Origin: Marinoscillum pacificum | Lineage (GTDB): Bacteria; Bacteroidota; Bacteroidia; Cytophagales; Cyclobacteriaceae | NCBI RefSeq assembly: GCF_024714495.1 | Contig: NZ_JAMZMJ010000015.1 | Span: 62,001-126,000, forward strand | Reading direction: 5' to 3' | DNA length: 64,000 nucleotides | Shown: one piece after another, positions 42,706 through 53,056 of the stretch | How the letters are laid out: each line of letters begins with the position of its first letter | Numbering within the stretch: the stretch's first letter is position 1 | The notes under the pieces: generated by a model | The model's input: only the letters and a program-made list of their open reading frames with translations | What the model was told of the DNA's origin: nothing | The model's database searches: none | Translations under genes and position numbers: made by a program

Positions 42706-42951
42706 AAAGTATTTTGCTGGTGTGATGTACTGAACAGGTGCGGATTGATGAGTATCTGTCATTGTCGCCAGCGTTAATAACATCTCCTGTTCGTTTGTAT
42801 GATAGCCTGAAGCGCTTATGTCATTCCTATGTCCGGTTGAGTTCTTGAAGTAAATAAACCCTGTTTCCATTTCATCTGGAAATTCAATATAGTGGTACTC
42901 TAAATTTTTCGCACGTTTTCTTACGCCATCGTTTCATTCTAATCAAGTAAC

Positions 42952-43330
42952 TTATATAAGGATAATATTCGACCAGTCAGTACCAATATTAACCGGATCA
43001 CGGGTAGGATTTGAATAAATACTAATGGTGTGATGCTTGTATTCCTTTCCTGATTTAAACTACTCTACACAATAAACATCCGGGCAAGACATCTTTTTAT
43101 AATTAGGTGTTGGATAATGCAATTCGAACTGTTTGGTATCAAAAACGGCAGAGGTTATAACATGAAAGGATTGATACGCACTGCATTGAGCTGGTCAGGA
43201 CAGGTAAACTTCTTGAAAAGGATCAATTTTTTTAAACTATCCTCCACATATTCAGGAATGGCATCGATCAATAATAGAGGAGCCGAATCGAAATAGCTTA
43301 CTTGAACAGAAAGTTTGAAACCTCACAAAC
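42952..43330 (-). pseudogene. Decayed gene remnant (frameshift plus in-frame stop)
   Basis: The minus strand reads FKLSVQVSYFDSAPLLLIDA and on to NAVRINPFML with a stop at 43157-43155. After a shift it continues SAVFDTKQFELHYPTPNYK to VYCVE, with an in-frame TAG at 43062-43060, and then FKSGKEYKHHTISIYSNPTRDP to a stop at 42952. The pieces read as coherent protein with normal codons, so this is probably a dead gene. The family was not recognised. No start remains; a TGA lies directly upstream. Confidence 0.6.
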
Positions 43331-43465
43331 ACTATTTGATACGACTTTGATTAATGATGGAAAACATTGCAAATGTTTGAAATGGGAAAAATGTTTTTGG
43401 AATAATTTTAGCCGGTGTAATCCAAAGTAAACCCTATATTTACACGGCCATTGATGATTGCAAGC

Positions 43466-46400
43466 ATGAAACAACATTCTCTTTTTTTCTTTCTATTTCT
43501 TTCTTCATTACTTTCTTTCTCTCAGAAAAAAGTAGTTGATTTCGAAAGTATTGGGAGTTCCATTAATTATAAAGGGGAATTATATTTTTCTGCGCATATT
43601 GAGGGTTACGGTTACGAATTGTGGAGAACCGATGGGACAGAAGACGGAACCGAGCTAGTTAAAGATATCTCCCCTGGACCAGGAAGTTCTAATCCAGACA
43701 GATTCTTTGTTGTGGATAATAATCTTTACTTCATGGCAAGTACTGGTTCTTTGGGTAGGGAACTCTGGGTGACAGATGGAAGTGCGACAGGTACTAGAAA
43801 CCTTCTCGATCTTGCTAGTGGAACAAGAAATTTTCTCCTCAGTCAATGGTTAGTGTATAAGGAGAATCTTATTGTAGTTGGAGATAATAGAGCCTACTTA
43901 ATCGATCTAAAAACACTAGAGGATGAATGCTTACTTAGTTATTGTTATTCTGGAATATCTGGTAAGTTATTTGTGAGAAATGAGGAGTTGTATCTGCACA
44001 ATACCTATAATGGTTTCCTGGCGAAATTTATTGACGATACGCGTGAGTTTATTCCATTTAATTTTAACGGGTTTGATCAATTAAAAGTGTCTTACATTGA
44101 TGAAAACGAAATTTATCTGTTCTCTGGTCGCGATTATGGCGGGGTTCAAAAAATGGGTAAATTTAGTTTTGATACTCAAACCTTTGACTCGTTAGCTAGT
44201 TGGACCACTGATACTTATGGAAGTATTGAAATTGGGGATCAACTTGCAACTGGTGGACTGCTGTATTTTTCTGTCAGAATTTATCCTGACTCAGGAGAGC
44301 CTACTGACGCATTGTGGGTAACTGATGGTACCACCAGTGGAACATTAGAAGTTAGAAGTACCTCATGGAGCCCTCATACATATGAATCTGAGTTGCTCAA
44401 TTTTATCTCTTATAACAACAAACTGTATTATATATCCAATGAAGTGGATGGAAGTTCACTATGGGTGTCTGATGGAACGCCATCTGGAACTCATAAGGTT
44501 AATGACACATACATTGCTAAATATGGGCGAGATGGTGATAATGATATCAGAATGACTCTATGGAAAGATGAACTTTACTTTCAGACCAGTGGAAGATACC
44601 TGGCCATAATGAATATGGAGCACCCTGAAGAAATATATGTTTATCGTGATGACCTGGATGGCTTGCAGTTTATGTCATCAACTGATACTCATTTCTTCTT
44701 TAAAACCGAAGGTGATTTTTATAATGAATCCGTGTGGATTTCTGATCCTTCTGGCAAAATTGTTGTTCAGGAGCAGCTCAATTTTGGGGATGTGGATACT
44801 AATGGATGCAAAGAAATGTCCATTCAGATTGCTAATGTTGGAAGGGACGAATTATATATAGGTAATCTGGAGGTGTCAGGTGATTATTTTTACATAGAAA
44901 GTGATTTTTCTGGAATTATTCCTGTTTCTGGTTCTATGTCAGGGACGCTATCGTTCTTTCCCGCTCAAAGTGGTTATTTCAATGGAGCATTGCATGTTTT
45001 AAGTAGTGATCCTTCATCTATTGGAAGCAAAACAGTTTTAACAGGTTCAAGCACGATTTTGAGTAGTGACTCTCTGTCATGTTTTGATCAAATTTCACCT
45101 CTTCGTAAAACCCTGAACTTATCTTTGTCAGATTCCAGTTCCATTAAACTTTCTGTTCATCAAATTGATGAGAATAAACCCTCAGGCAGTGAAATTGGTA
45201 GATTGTCTTTTAATGGTTCAGATGAAGTGTCATATGCCTTTGTTCAAGGTGAGGGAGATGCCCATAATCATTTATTTCAAATTGAAAATGACCAATTATT
45301 AACGAATACGGTTTTTGATTATGAGCAACAGACAACCTACGGAATAAGGGTTCAAGCAAGTGATGGGATTGTAAGCGATACAGGTATTCTATTTATCAGT
45401 GTCGTAGATCTTTTTGAACAAATTACACCTTCCGAAGGATGTGAAGAGACTTTTAAAACTGGCGCAAGTCCGCTTAATGATGTAGCTATACTTGATAATG
45501 GACGAGTTGTGGCAGTAGGAGTTGGTGAAGTACTTCTTTCGGATGATAATGGGTACTCCTGGAGAAATTTGAATTTACCTCTCATTAGTTCTTATGACAA
45601 GCTGAAGTTCTTCGATGATATCGGTTATGCTATTGGCGCAAATGGGATCCTAAAAACCATGGATCAAGGCGAAAATTGGAAACTTTTATCCTTAGGAATG
45701 AATGAGACCAGGATATTGGGTGGTGATTTTGTGAATGATACGTTAGGTTATGTAATTGATCTCGAAAGTAAACTTCGCAGGACTCAGAATGGAGGTGACT
45801 CGTGGATTGCATTGAGCAAAATTCCTGTTGATGAAATTTCATCTCTCAAGTTTCAAAGTGATAGTATCGGTTACTTAGGTACCGAAATGGGTATCTTATA
45901 CCAAACATCAGATGGTGGTATTAGCTGGAAGGAAATGTCAAGGGTTGGGGTAGAATCCGTCAACGGGATTACTGAAATTGAAGTTTTAGATGATGCTATT
46001 TACTATAATTCATATGGGGGCTCTTACATTTCCTCTAATGGTGGAGGTTCATGGAGCTTGCTGGTTAGTTCTGATTATTATAATGAAGTAACAGGGGTTC
46101 AAATGACTACTTCTACTGAAGGGTATATGTATCGCTCTGGGCAAGGTTTGTATAAGACAACTGATGCGGGTAAAAATTGGAGTTTGGCGTTTTCAGCTAG
46201 AGGAGAAATTGAGTCAATAGATATAAAGGATGGTTTAATCATTGGAGTTGGGAGGTCTGAAGATACCTATAGTAATAATTACCCATTTAAGATGATAATT
46301 AGGGGTGAAGATTCTTCTTTTGAATTGATATCCTATATCAATACCAGATACTTTAGCGGTTTTTCAGGACCTAATAAAGTGAATACCGATGGACCAATAA

Positions 46401-47761
46401 TGATTGTATATGGTGAAGGTAGCATTGCATTATCCACAGATTATGGATTGACCTTCAAAGACGCTTCATTGAGTGCTCCTTATTTTAATGATGCTGTTTT
46501 CTATGATGAACTTAATGGACTTGCTACTACCTCATTGACTTCATTTAGAACTACTGATGGTGGTTTTAATTGGGAGGAAATGGTAGATGCTCCAGCAATG
46601 TCTAAGTTTTGTTATGTTTCCAAAGATGTAGTTCTTGGTCATATATTCGACCCAGAGGGAGATGGAGAGAATAGAATGTATCGTAGCGAGGATGCCGGAA
46701 TTACCTGGGAAAGATACTTTCCTGAAGGCTTTGAAGAAGTTCCATATCCTGCAGAATGGAAATTTCTTACTCCTACTTTCGGTGTTCTACATGATAATTA
46801 CCGTATTTACACCACTCAAGATGGTGGGGCTCACTGGCAATTAATTAATACTGGTAGTTCGTTTTCTAAAATAGACATAGTCAATGAACAACTAATTAAT
46901 CTGGTAAGCTACGATGGTAGAATAACCAGAACTGTAGACGGAGGCCAAAACTGGTTTGATGTCCCTCGTAATGATGTTTCACTAGAATTGGATATGGTGT
47001 TTTTTACGGAGAATTGGGGGTTCGGTGTGGATCGCAGTTATGTTTATGAAACACTTGATGGTGGTACTAATTGGGAGGTAATTTCCAGCTCTCATTATGA
47101 TGTTGATCACATTCACAAAGATTCCGAAGGGAATTTATATCTTACTGGTCGAGATGGCGCTTTTTTTACTTATAAACCTACTATTCCAATATTTGCATTT
47201 AATATATCAGGTGATCATAGAGTTATTCCTACTTATCCATACACTTATAGTGTGAATCTCGCAAGCACTAGAACATCTATAACTGGATGGACAATAGAAG
47301 GAGGTATTATCACAGGGTTTACTGAAAATGGCGTGATGGTGAAATGGGACTCTACTTCTTCTGTCCATCAAATTGCTGTTGACATGTCGGGATGTGGGGA
47401 ATCCACCTCAATAGTAAAGATAATTCAGTTAACAAAAGAGCGTTCTCGGTCACAAATTGAAGAAGAAGAAGAAGAAGAAGAAGAAGAAGAAGAAGAAGAA
47501 GAAGAAACTCTTTTAAATTCTGATTTAAAGAATCTTTCAATTTATCCTAATCCCACATCAGACTATATTACAATTCCAGGAGAGCATAACTTTCTCAATG
47601 TGCAGATTATGTCAATAGATGGTAAACTCGTACAGTCTTTGGCATTCTATAAAGCTAAAGGAGAAATACAGATATCCGTTTCCAAATTACCCTCAGGAGT
47701 TTATATACTCAATGCATGGTCGGATACTGATCGATTTCATTCCAAATTTATCAAAGAGTGA
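43466..47761 (+). CDS. Giant secreted protein: ELWxTDGT repeats, Hydin-like and cadherin-like domains, YCF48/BNR repeats, T9SS tail
   Basis: About 1431 residues from ATG 43466 (alternative starts 43451 and 43454), with signal MKQHSLFFFLFLSSLLSFSQ. Residues ~40-400 hold ELWRTDGT- and LWVTDGT-type repeats. Residues ~445-535 form a Hydin/ASPM-like module, and ~555-660 a cadherin-like module (FDYEQQTTYGIRVQASDG). Residues ~670-1240 hold about ten YCF48/BNR-type blades (DGGxxW motifs such as SDGGISWKEM and EDAGITWERY). A (Glu)16 linker follows and then the T9SS sorting domain (LSIYPNPTSDYITI). It is expected at the cell surface or released; no catalytic motif is visible. It ends 6 bases from the convergent giant gene. 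Confidence 0.85.
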   Translation: MKQHSLFFFLFLSSLLSFSQKKVVDFESIGSSINYKGELYFSAHIEGYGYELWRTDGTEDGTELVKDISPGPGSSNPDRFFVVDNNLYFMASTGSLGRELWVTDGSATGTRNLLDLASGTRNFLLSQWLVYKENLIVVGDNRAYLIDLKTLEDECLLSYCYSGISGKLFVRNEELYLHNTYNGFLAKFIDDTREFIPFNFNGFDQLKVSYIDENEIYLFSGRDYGGVQKMGKFSFDTQTFDSLASWTTDTYGSIEIGDQLATGGLLYFSVRIYPDSGEPTDALWVTDGTTSGTLEVRSTSWSPHTYESELLNFISYNNKLYYISNEVDGSSLWVSDGTPSGTHKVNDTYIAKYGRDGDNDIRMTLWKDELYFQTSGRYLAIMNMEHPEEIYVYRDDLDGLQFMSSTDTHFFFKTEGDFYNESVWISDPSGKIVVQEQLNFGDVDTNGCKEMSIQIANVGRDELYIGNLEVSGDYFYIESDFSGIIPVSGSMSGTLSFFPAQSGYFNGALHVLSSDPSSIGSKTVLTGSSTILSSDSLSCFDQISPLRKTLNLSLSDSSSIKLSVHQIDENKPSGSEIGRLSFNGSDEVSYAFVQGEGDAHNHLFQIENDQLLTNTVFDYEQQTTYGIRVQASDGIVSDTGILFISVVDLFEQITPSEGCEETFKTGASPLNDVAILDNGRVVAVGVGEVLLSDDNGYSWRNLNLPLISSYDKLKFFDDIGYAIGANGILKTMDQGENWKLLSLGMNETRILGGDFVNDTLGYVIDLESKLRRTQNGGDSWIALSKIPVDEISSLKFQSDSIGYLGTEMGILYQTSDGGISWKEMSRVGVESVNGITEIEVLDDAIYYNSYGGSYISSNGGGSWSLLVSSDYYNEVTGVQMTTSTEGYMYRSGQGLYKTTDAGKNWSLAFSARGEIESIDIKDGLIIGVGRSEDTYSNNYPFKMIIRGEDSSFELISYINTRYFSGFSGPNKVNTDGPIMIVYGEGSIALSTDYGLTFKDASLSAPYFNDAVFYDELNGLATTSLTSFRTTDGGFNWEEMVDAPAMSKFCYVSKDVVLGHIFDPEGDGENRMYRSEDAGITWERYFPEGFEEVPYPAEWKFLTPTFGVLHDNYRIYTTQDGGAHWQLINTGSSFSKIDIVNEQLINLVSYDGRITRTVDGGQNWFDVPRNDVSLELDMVFFTENWGFGVDRSYVYETLDGGTNWEVISSSHYDVDHIHKDSEGNLYLTGRDGAFFTYKPTIPIFAFNISGDHRVIPTYPYTYSVNLASTRTSITGWTIEGGIITGFTENGVMVKWDSTSSVHQIAVDMSGCGESTSIVKIIQLTKERSRSQIEEEEEEEEEEEEEEEETLLNSDLKNLSIYPNPTSDYITIPGEHNFLNVQIMSIDGKLVQSLAFYKAKGEIQISVSKLPSGVYILNAWSDTDRFHSKFIKE
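47459..47506 (+). repeat. (GAA)16 microsatellite coding a poly-Glu linker
   Basis: Sixteen GAA codons in a row, all Glu, between the ligand-type repeats and the T9SS sorting domain. Triplet slippage would change linker length without breaking the frame. Confidence 0.9.
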
Positions 47762-47767
47762 GTTTAA

Positions 47768-50700
47768 TTATTCTTTTATTAGTTTATTTGTACCAATAAG
47801 CTCTCCAAATTCATTTTTCAACATGACTATATAAAGTCCTTTGTTCAATGTTTTAATGTTCAATTGAACGGTTTTATTAGCTGAAGATTCAAACTTTCTA
47901 GAAGTGATAGTTCTCCCTAATAGGTCCTGAATAATTATTTCACCGATCGATTGGTTTACTTCTATATTCACATCATCTGCAGCTGGCGATGGGTAAATGG
48001 TAATTTTATCTGAAACTTGACTATTCAATACATTCGTTTCTACAATTTCAAATTCTTGCGAGTTTGAGAACTCTGAACCTTGGAAAGTACCGTCAATTGA
48101 TTGTACTAACCACTTGTAGTTACCCATTTCCAGACTGTCAATTTTTAATTGTAAGTTAAGATTGGCATTACCCAATCCAACTACTTTTCTTATACCATTA
48201 CTATGGCTTAAGGGAAATAGGATTGTATCCGAGTCATCCTTAATCAAAGCTACATTATAGGATAGTTGATCCACTGATGTTAGGTCATCGGATCCATTGT
48301 TCCAACTCAAAATTACACTATTACCTTTAGTTTGGTTGGTTAGAGAAGTAGGGGGTAACGGAGCAGCGTTGGAAATTCCCCAACCGTCGACTATTGTGTT
48401 CTCAAACAACACGATTCGTGGAGAAGTATAATTATATTCACCCAAATGAATGATATCAAGATCTCCATCATTATCTATATCACCCGTGACCACCTGTCCA
48501 TGCTGAGTTTCAGATTCGAATAATCCAAACGTTTGCTCGAAATGATAATCTCCAATATTGTGATAGAGAACTGTACCATCATGTGATTGAGTTGGCGATA
48601 ATTCAAAGTAGCCCATTGTTATCAAGTCAGTACTGCCATCATTGTAGAAATCCCCAAAAGCAATTGAGGCTTCATTCTGATTTGATTGCAATAGGTTAGT
48701 ATTTGTTTTTTCAATAAATTCTCCCTGATTATTGGAGAGAATAATACTCTGTCCGTATTGATTTTCCTCATAATATGGCCCCATTAATACCGCATCAAGG
48801 TATGTGTCTTCATTCAATGGGGCGAAAATGATGGTTTTTTGAAAATTAGTGAGCCCAGAATTCATTGAGATGTACTCAAATGTTAGATTGTCCTTATTCA
48901 TTAGATAACCCAGGTTATTTTGCGTGAGAGCAGTATTCAAAACCGGAAAGTCCAGGAATCCATCATTGTTAAGATCTGTAGGTGAGGTTAATAACTTAAC
49001 TCCCTGCATGATCTCTTTAATACCTACAGAATTGTCTTGATTAAAGGAAAGGATAAATATGTTACGATTGTTTGATGCAAATTCAGAGGATGCACTAAAG
49101 ATAAGCTGTCTTTTTTGATCATTATTTAAGTTTATCCAAAAGAGGTCATCGACATTTTCGAACCCTTCAAACAGAGAATCAAGTTGAATTTGTTCAAACC
49201 CATTGTCTCCATTATTTTGATAAACACTTATGGTTTTGTCCCAATAACTATCACTTACCATAAATATATCTAGCTGTCCGTCATTGTTATAATCAATCCA
49301 TTCCAATTGACTCAACTCATTATTTTCGAAGAATATCCCAGATGGAATGAATTGGCCTTGAACATTTTTGTATAGTTCAACTTTATAATCTCTGGTTATC
49401 TCATCTCTATAATTAATCAAAAGATCAAGGAAGCTGTCATTGTTGTAGTCTCCAAGGTTAGCAGCTCTACCTTTAGCCTGAGAAAGTATAAACTTAGAGT
49501 TTTGGCTAAAATGCATAGGAAATGTTTCCGCTAGTACTGTATTACTGTATTCACTTTCCGAAGCACAGTTAACGGCTTTAACTCGGTATTCTATCAAAGT
49601 AGAAGCACCTTCAAATGTAGTGTCAGTATAAACTGTTTGATTGGCAGGGATCATCTTTAATACAAAGAACTGATCTTGATTAGGTGTTCTTTTCTCAATA
49701 ACGTATTCCGTTTCATTGTCTGAAGTAGAATCCCATGATAATGAAATAATCTTATCTGATAGAGTTTCTGCACTTAAATTAATGGGTGATGATGGGTTTC
49801 TCCCTGTAATAGTAAACTCCTGAAAATCTGAAAATGAAGAAGCTTTTCCGGAATTATCTATCGCTTGTACTGCCCATTGATACGTCCCATCAGAAAGACA
49901 ATTTACAGGAAGTGTTGTATGGCTTCCTACATTAGAGGTAAAGGTTTTAAATTGTTTACCAGTGCTTACATCAGCAGATGGGGCCAGGACATATTCGTCA
50001 TCTTTTTTTATAGCTACGTTGTAATAGATGCCGTATTGTCCGCATTTGTCATCTGATGAAGAATTCCAGCTTAATTCATTTGCAAAGTTCCCTATCGAAT
50101 GATTTGAAAGATTGTCAGGAACTGTAGGTGCTGAAGTTGTATTTCCTAAATCAGCCCAATCATTGATGCAAACTCTTATTCCTTGGGAGAAAGATTCTTT
50201 CTCATACTGGAAAAATATATCAGTGTCTCCGTCATTATCATAATCAGATAGTTTTAACTCACTGCGCCAATCATAGGCCTTTGATTCCAGGTCTGACTCT
50301 ACAAATTCGTTTAGTCCACGTTGGAAGAATACCTTGGTAACATAGAGGATGGTAAAAGTGGGATTTTCTTTTGGAGGAGAGGATTCAAGAATCAAATCGG
50401 CCCAACCATCATTATCTAGATCATGCCAAATCGCTCGATTTGCGGATGGAAAGCTTTTGTAAAAACTGAAGTTAAAAGAGCCATCGTTAATATAGAGGTG
50501 GGTTTCTAAACTGTAACCTTCTGAGCCTACAGGAGGAAGTGTCAATAAATCCTTATCACCATCTTGGTCATAATCATAGAAGGTGAAGGTCTCGACATTT
50601 GAAAAATCAATATTTAGATTTAAATCAAGTGTAATGAAAGTATCACTAATTGAGTCATAACGATAAATGATTTGTTCGGATATGTCAGAATAATCTTGTC

Positions 50701-51385
50701 TGTAAATAGTAAAGATTTCGTCTATCCCATTATTATCCACATCCACCCATTCTTGCCACGAACTATTTTCTTCATTGAGGCTATAAGTCATTGGCCATCC
50801 AGAATGGCTATCTAGATAAGATACAATATTCGTATTAGCAGCATTGGTGAGTATTTCTGGGTATGTGTCATGATTAAAATCACCAAGTTCGAAATTATTT
50901 CCATAGGAGCCAATTACGTGTCCAGGCAATAGTTCCCATTCTTGATCATTCTTAGTGTAGATATTTAATGTGCTACCTCCATTCGCACCAATTATATCTA
51001 AGCTATTATCTTTTGTAAAATCAGAGGTTAATAGTCCATTTCTAAATTCTGTCAAATACGTGTCACCAGCAATATGGTCCGAATAAACACTACAAGAATT
51101 TGAGGAATTAAAAATAGCTTCTCCAATTGTGCCATGTCCAGCGTTATTGAAAGTAATGATTAACTCTTTTGCACCATCTTTATTAATATCAGCGATATCA
51201 AACGCGTATATATCATCAACATCTGTAACCTCTAAATTTACCTCAGTAAAATTAGATTTAACAGGTGATTGTGCTTCCAACTGATATATTGAGCAATAAA
51301 ACAACACTGCATAAATTAAACTGATACTAAATGATTTGAGAAGTTTTTGAGTAGTACAAACTTCGAGTTGCTTTGATGAACGCAT
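47768..51385 (-). CDS. Giant secreted FG-GAP/VCBS and fibronectin type III protein with T9SS tail
   Basis: The 1205-residue protein has a signal segment (about 15-38, ending LEAQ). Many FG-GAP/VCBS repeats with calcium loops form a propeller (DINKDGAKELII, DFNHDTYPEILT, DNDGWADLILE, DYDNDGDTDIFF, DLNNDGFLDFPV). Three fibronectin-like modules lie near 415-510, 515-620 and 1020-1110 (SWDSTSDNETEYVIEKR). The end is a T9SS sorting domain (KITIYPSPAADDVNIEV to LYIVMLKN). It is probably a surface or secreted adhesive or scaffold protein. It is convergent with the other giant gene. Confidence 0.87.
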   Translation of the reverse strand: MRSSKQLEVCTTQKLLKSFSISLIYAVLFYCSIYQLEAQSPVKSNFTEVNLEVTDVDDIYAFDIADINKDGAKELIITFNNAGHGTIGEAIFNSSNSCSVYSDHIAGDTYLTEFRNGLLTSDFTKDNSLDIIGANGGSTLNIYTKNDQEWELLPGHVIGSYGNNFELGDFNHDTYPEILTNAANTNIVSYLDSHSGWPMTYSLNEENSSWQEWVDVDNNGIDEIFTIYRQDYSDISEQIIYRYDSISDTFITLDLNLNIDFSNVETFTFYDYDQDGDKDLLTLPPVGSEGYSLETHLYINDGSFNFSFYKSFPSANRAIWHDLDNDGWADLILESSPPKENPTFTILYVTKVFFQRGLNEFVESDLESKAYDWRSELKLSDYDNDGDTDIFFQYEKESFSQGIRVCINDWADLGNTTSAPTVPDNLSNHSIGNFANELSWNSSSDDKCGQYGIYYNVAIKKDDEYVLAPSADVSTGKQFKTFTSNVGSHTTLPVNCLSDGTYQWAVQAIDNSGKASSFSDFQEFTITGRNPSSPINLSAETLSDKIISLSWDSTSDNETEYVIEKRTPNQDQFFVLKMIPANQTVYTDTTFEGASTLIEYRVKAVNCASESEYSNTVLAETFPMHFSQNSKFILSQAKGRAANLGDYNNDSFLDLLINYRDEITRDYKVELYKNVQGQFIPSGIFFENNELSQLEWIDYNNDGQLDIFMVSDSYWDKTISVYQNNGDNGFEQIQLDSLFEGFENVDDLFWINLNNDQKRQLIFSASSEFASNNRNIFILSFNQDNSVGIKEIMQGVKLLTSPTDLNNDGFLDFPVLNTALTQNNLGYLMNKDNLTFEYISMNSGLTNFQKTIIFAPLNEDTYLDAVLMGPYYEENQYGQSIILSNNQGEFIEKTNTNLLQSNQNEASIAFGDFYNDGSTDLITMGYFELSPTQSHDGTVLYHNIGDYHFEQTFGLFESETQHGQVVTGDIDNDGDLDIIHLGEYNYTSPRIVLFENTIVDGWGISNAAPLPPTSLTNQTKGNSVILSWNNGSDDLTSVDQLSYNVALIKDDSDTILFPLSHSNGIRKVVGLGNANLNLQLKIDSLEMGNYKWLVQSIDGTFQGSEFSNSQEFEIVETNVLNSQVSDKITIYPSPAADDVNIEVNQSIGEIIIQDLLGRTITSRKFESSANKTVQLNIKTLNKGLYIVMLKNEFGELIGTNKLIKE

Positions 51386-51573
51386 TTTTAGTTAATATTC
51401 TGGCTAAAATTTATATTCCATTAATGATTTGTAGGCCGAATTTAAGAATATATAAACAAACAATTGATCTTTCCGTGATACTAGTTAAATGGTGAGGTAA
51501 TTTACTTTTCCAAAGGGATAAACATATCTCCGTTAGACTTGCCGACAATACAAAACATCCGCACAAGTTTCTT

Positions 51574-51750
51574 TTAGGAATAGTCATAGCGAACACCTAT
51601 GTCCGTTTTGAAGCCATAGGAATTTACATAGACTCTTGCGTTGAAGTCATTCATGTTTGCTAATCTAGAGCAGTCTGTGTTAATTTTTACCTGAGCAAAT
51701 CCAGTTGTTATAGTATTATTGAAAATAGGATTTTGATAATGTTTTGTCAT
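51574..51750 (-). CDS. Possible small protein or gene remnant (58 aa)
   Basis: ATG 51750 opens MTKHYQNPIFNNTITTGFAQ and ends VYVNSYGFKTDIGVRYDYS. The composition is protein-like, but no family or signal was recognised. It may be the end of a degraded gene. The rest of the 51386-52031 spacer shows no gene apart from the leader repeat at 51954. Confidence 0.25.
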   Translation of the reverse strand: MTKHYQNPIFNNTITTGFAQVKINTDCSRLANMNDFNARVYVNSYGFKTDIGVRYDYS

Positions 51751-51953
51751 TTTGGTTTGCTGCTAAATTAACTTATGGCCCTTGTTCTAAACATTAGACA
51801 GGATGAATCGGGAATAATGTGTCTTGCGGGGGAGCTATTGCGGTTTGTGATTTAGAATGAGAAAGAGTTCTTAGATAGTGGAAAGGACAGGTAACCCAGT
51901 AGAATTCGATACAATTGAGTTCAAGTGAAGACTCTCAGGCATATCTGTAACCA

Positions 51954-52040
51954 TTACCTCCAAAATACCCTCCAACACGGATTAAAAGCGGAGTAGTTTG
52001 ATTTCATCTTTGTTGGATAACTGATGAATCTATGACAGAG
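51954..52040. repeat. Promoter/leader of the gene at 52032, duplicated at 42619
   Basis: This is the likely source copy, because an intact gene follows. It includes CATCTTTG, close to the TAnnTTTG -7 element, 27 bases before the ATG, and the first three codons. Confidence 0.8.
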
Positions 52041-53045
52041 CAACATCCACTAACGCCAGAGGAGATAAAGAAACTACGAAATAGGCTGTTTCCTATAGCG
52101 GTTTTTTCGGTTTTTACGGCTGGGATCTTTGCTGCCATGTACCATTTTGTCCTGAGCAATATCGTTGACGGGTTTGATGACGAGCCTTTCGTAATGATCG
52201 TTTTTGGCTTCTTTATCATGATATTCGCTGGAGTGATTGCTTTTCAGGTTTGGGCCATTTATAAGGATATTACTAATGGTTATAAAGAGCGAATTGCCGG
52301 AGAGGTAACGGACAAACGAATGAATGTTCACACCTCTACAACTCATCGTTCATCGGGTCGTCGTTCAGGTACGTCGACCAAAACAACCAGGCATTATTAT
52401 CTGTATATCAATGGTCAGGAACACAGTGTAGATTACAGGTATTACAGTCAAGCCAGAGTTGGTGATCATGTGGTAATGGACCGTGCGCCTAAGTCTAAGG
52501 TTGTGTTAAACTTTGAGTGCATAGAAGGTGAGACGGAAGATCAGCACGAAGAGATTGCTATTGATACCAAGTTCCTGATGAAGGAATTTCCGGATCAGCG
52601 ACTTACAGAAAAGGATTTGAAAGTACTGAAGAAGAACTTTTATAAGGATTTACGAACTCGATTACTCTTTATGAGTCCCTTTCTGTTCATTCTCTATGGA
52701 TTGTTGGTCAGTGAATTGATTGGCCTGGTGATCATCTTCTTCCCTTTGTTTATGGTGCCTATGTGGAATGGCTTTCGGGTGATGCGTAATCTTGGTTTTT
52801 GGATACGCAACAAACAATATGCTCACAAACACGCTGTGCCAGTACTGGTGACAGACAAGCAAACGCACACCTCCAATAGAACAGCCACCAAGCAAACGGT
52901 TTATACCTCTTCCGGGAATGTGGCAGTAGAAACCAGATTGTATGATCAATTGCAGGTAGGAGATAAGCTAATTATGTTTAAGCCTAAATATGGTAAGCAA
53001 ATCCTGAGTGTGATGACAATGGATCAGGAGGAGTCTTATGTGTGA
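52032..53045 (+). CDS. Four-helix membrane protein with two soluble beta domains
   Basis: The 337-residue protein has helices at about 20-42, 50-75, 210-230 and 231-250. Each half consists of a helix pair followed by a beta segment that begins with a Thr/Ser-rich stretch (NVHTSTTHRSSGRRSGTST; THTSNRTATKQT) and ends in GDHVVM or GDKLIM, so the protein looks internally duplicated. The beta part resembles DUF3592 domains. The function is unknown. The leader is copied at 42619. Confidence 0.65.
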   Translation: MTEQHPLTPEEIKKLRNRLFPIAVFSVFTAGIFAAMYHFVLSNIVDGFDDEPFVMIVFGFFIMIFAGVIAFQVWAIYKDITNGYKERIAGEVTDKRMNVHTSTTHRSSGRRSGTSTKTTRHYYLYINGQEHSVDYRYYSQARVGDHVVMDRAPKSKVVLNFECIEGETEDQHEEIAIDTKFLMKEFPDQRLTEKDLKVLKKNFYKDLRTRLLFMSPFLFILYGLLVSELIGLVIIFFPLFMVPMWNGFRVMRNLGFWIRNKQYAHKHAVPVLVTDKQTHTSNRTATKQTVYTSSGNVAVETRLYDQLQVGDKLIMFKPKYGKQILSVMTMDQEESYV

Positions 53046-53056
53046 GTTTCTAAATA

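Noticed and set aside
42625-42870. 81-residue minus-strand frame at 42.6-42.9 kb
   Set aside because: It covers the 87-bp leader copy in antisense and shows no protein-like features.
47352-47540. Poly-Leu minus-strand frame
   Set aside because: It is the antisense of the (GAA)16 poly-Glu tract.
51411-51596. 61-residue minus-strand frame downstream of the 58-aa ORF
   Set aside because: Odd composition and no start context or family; treated as spacer.
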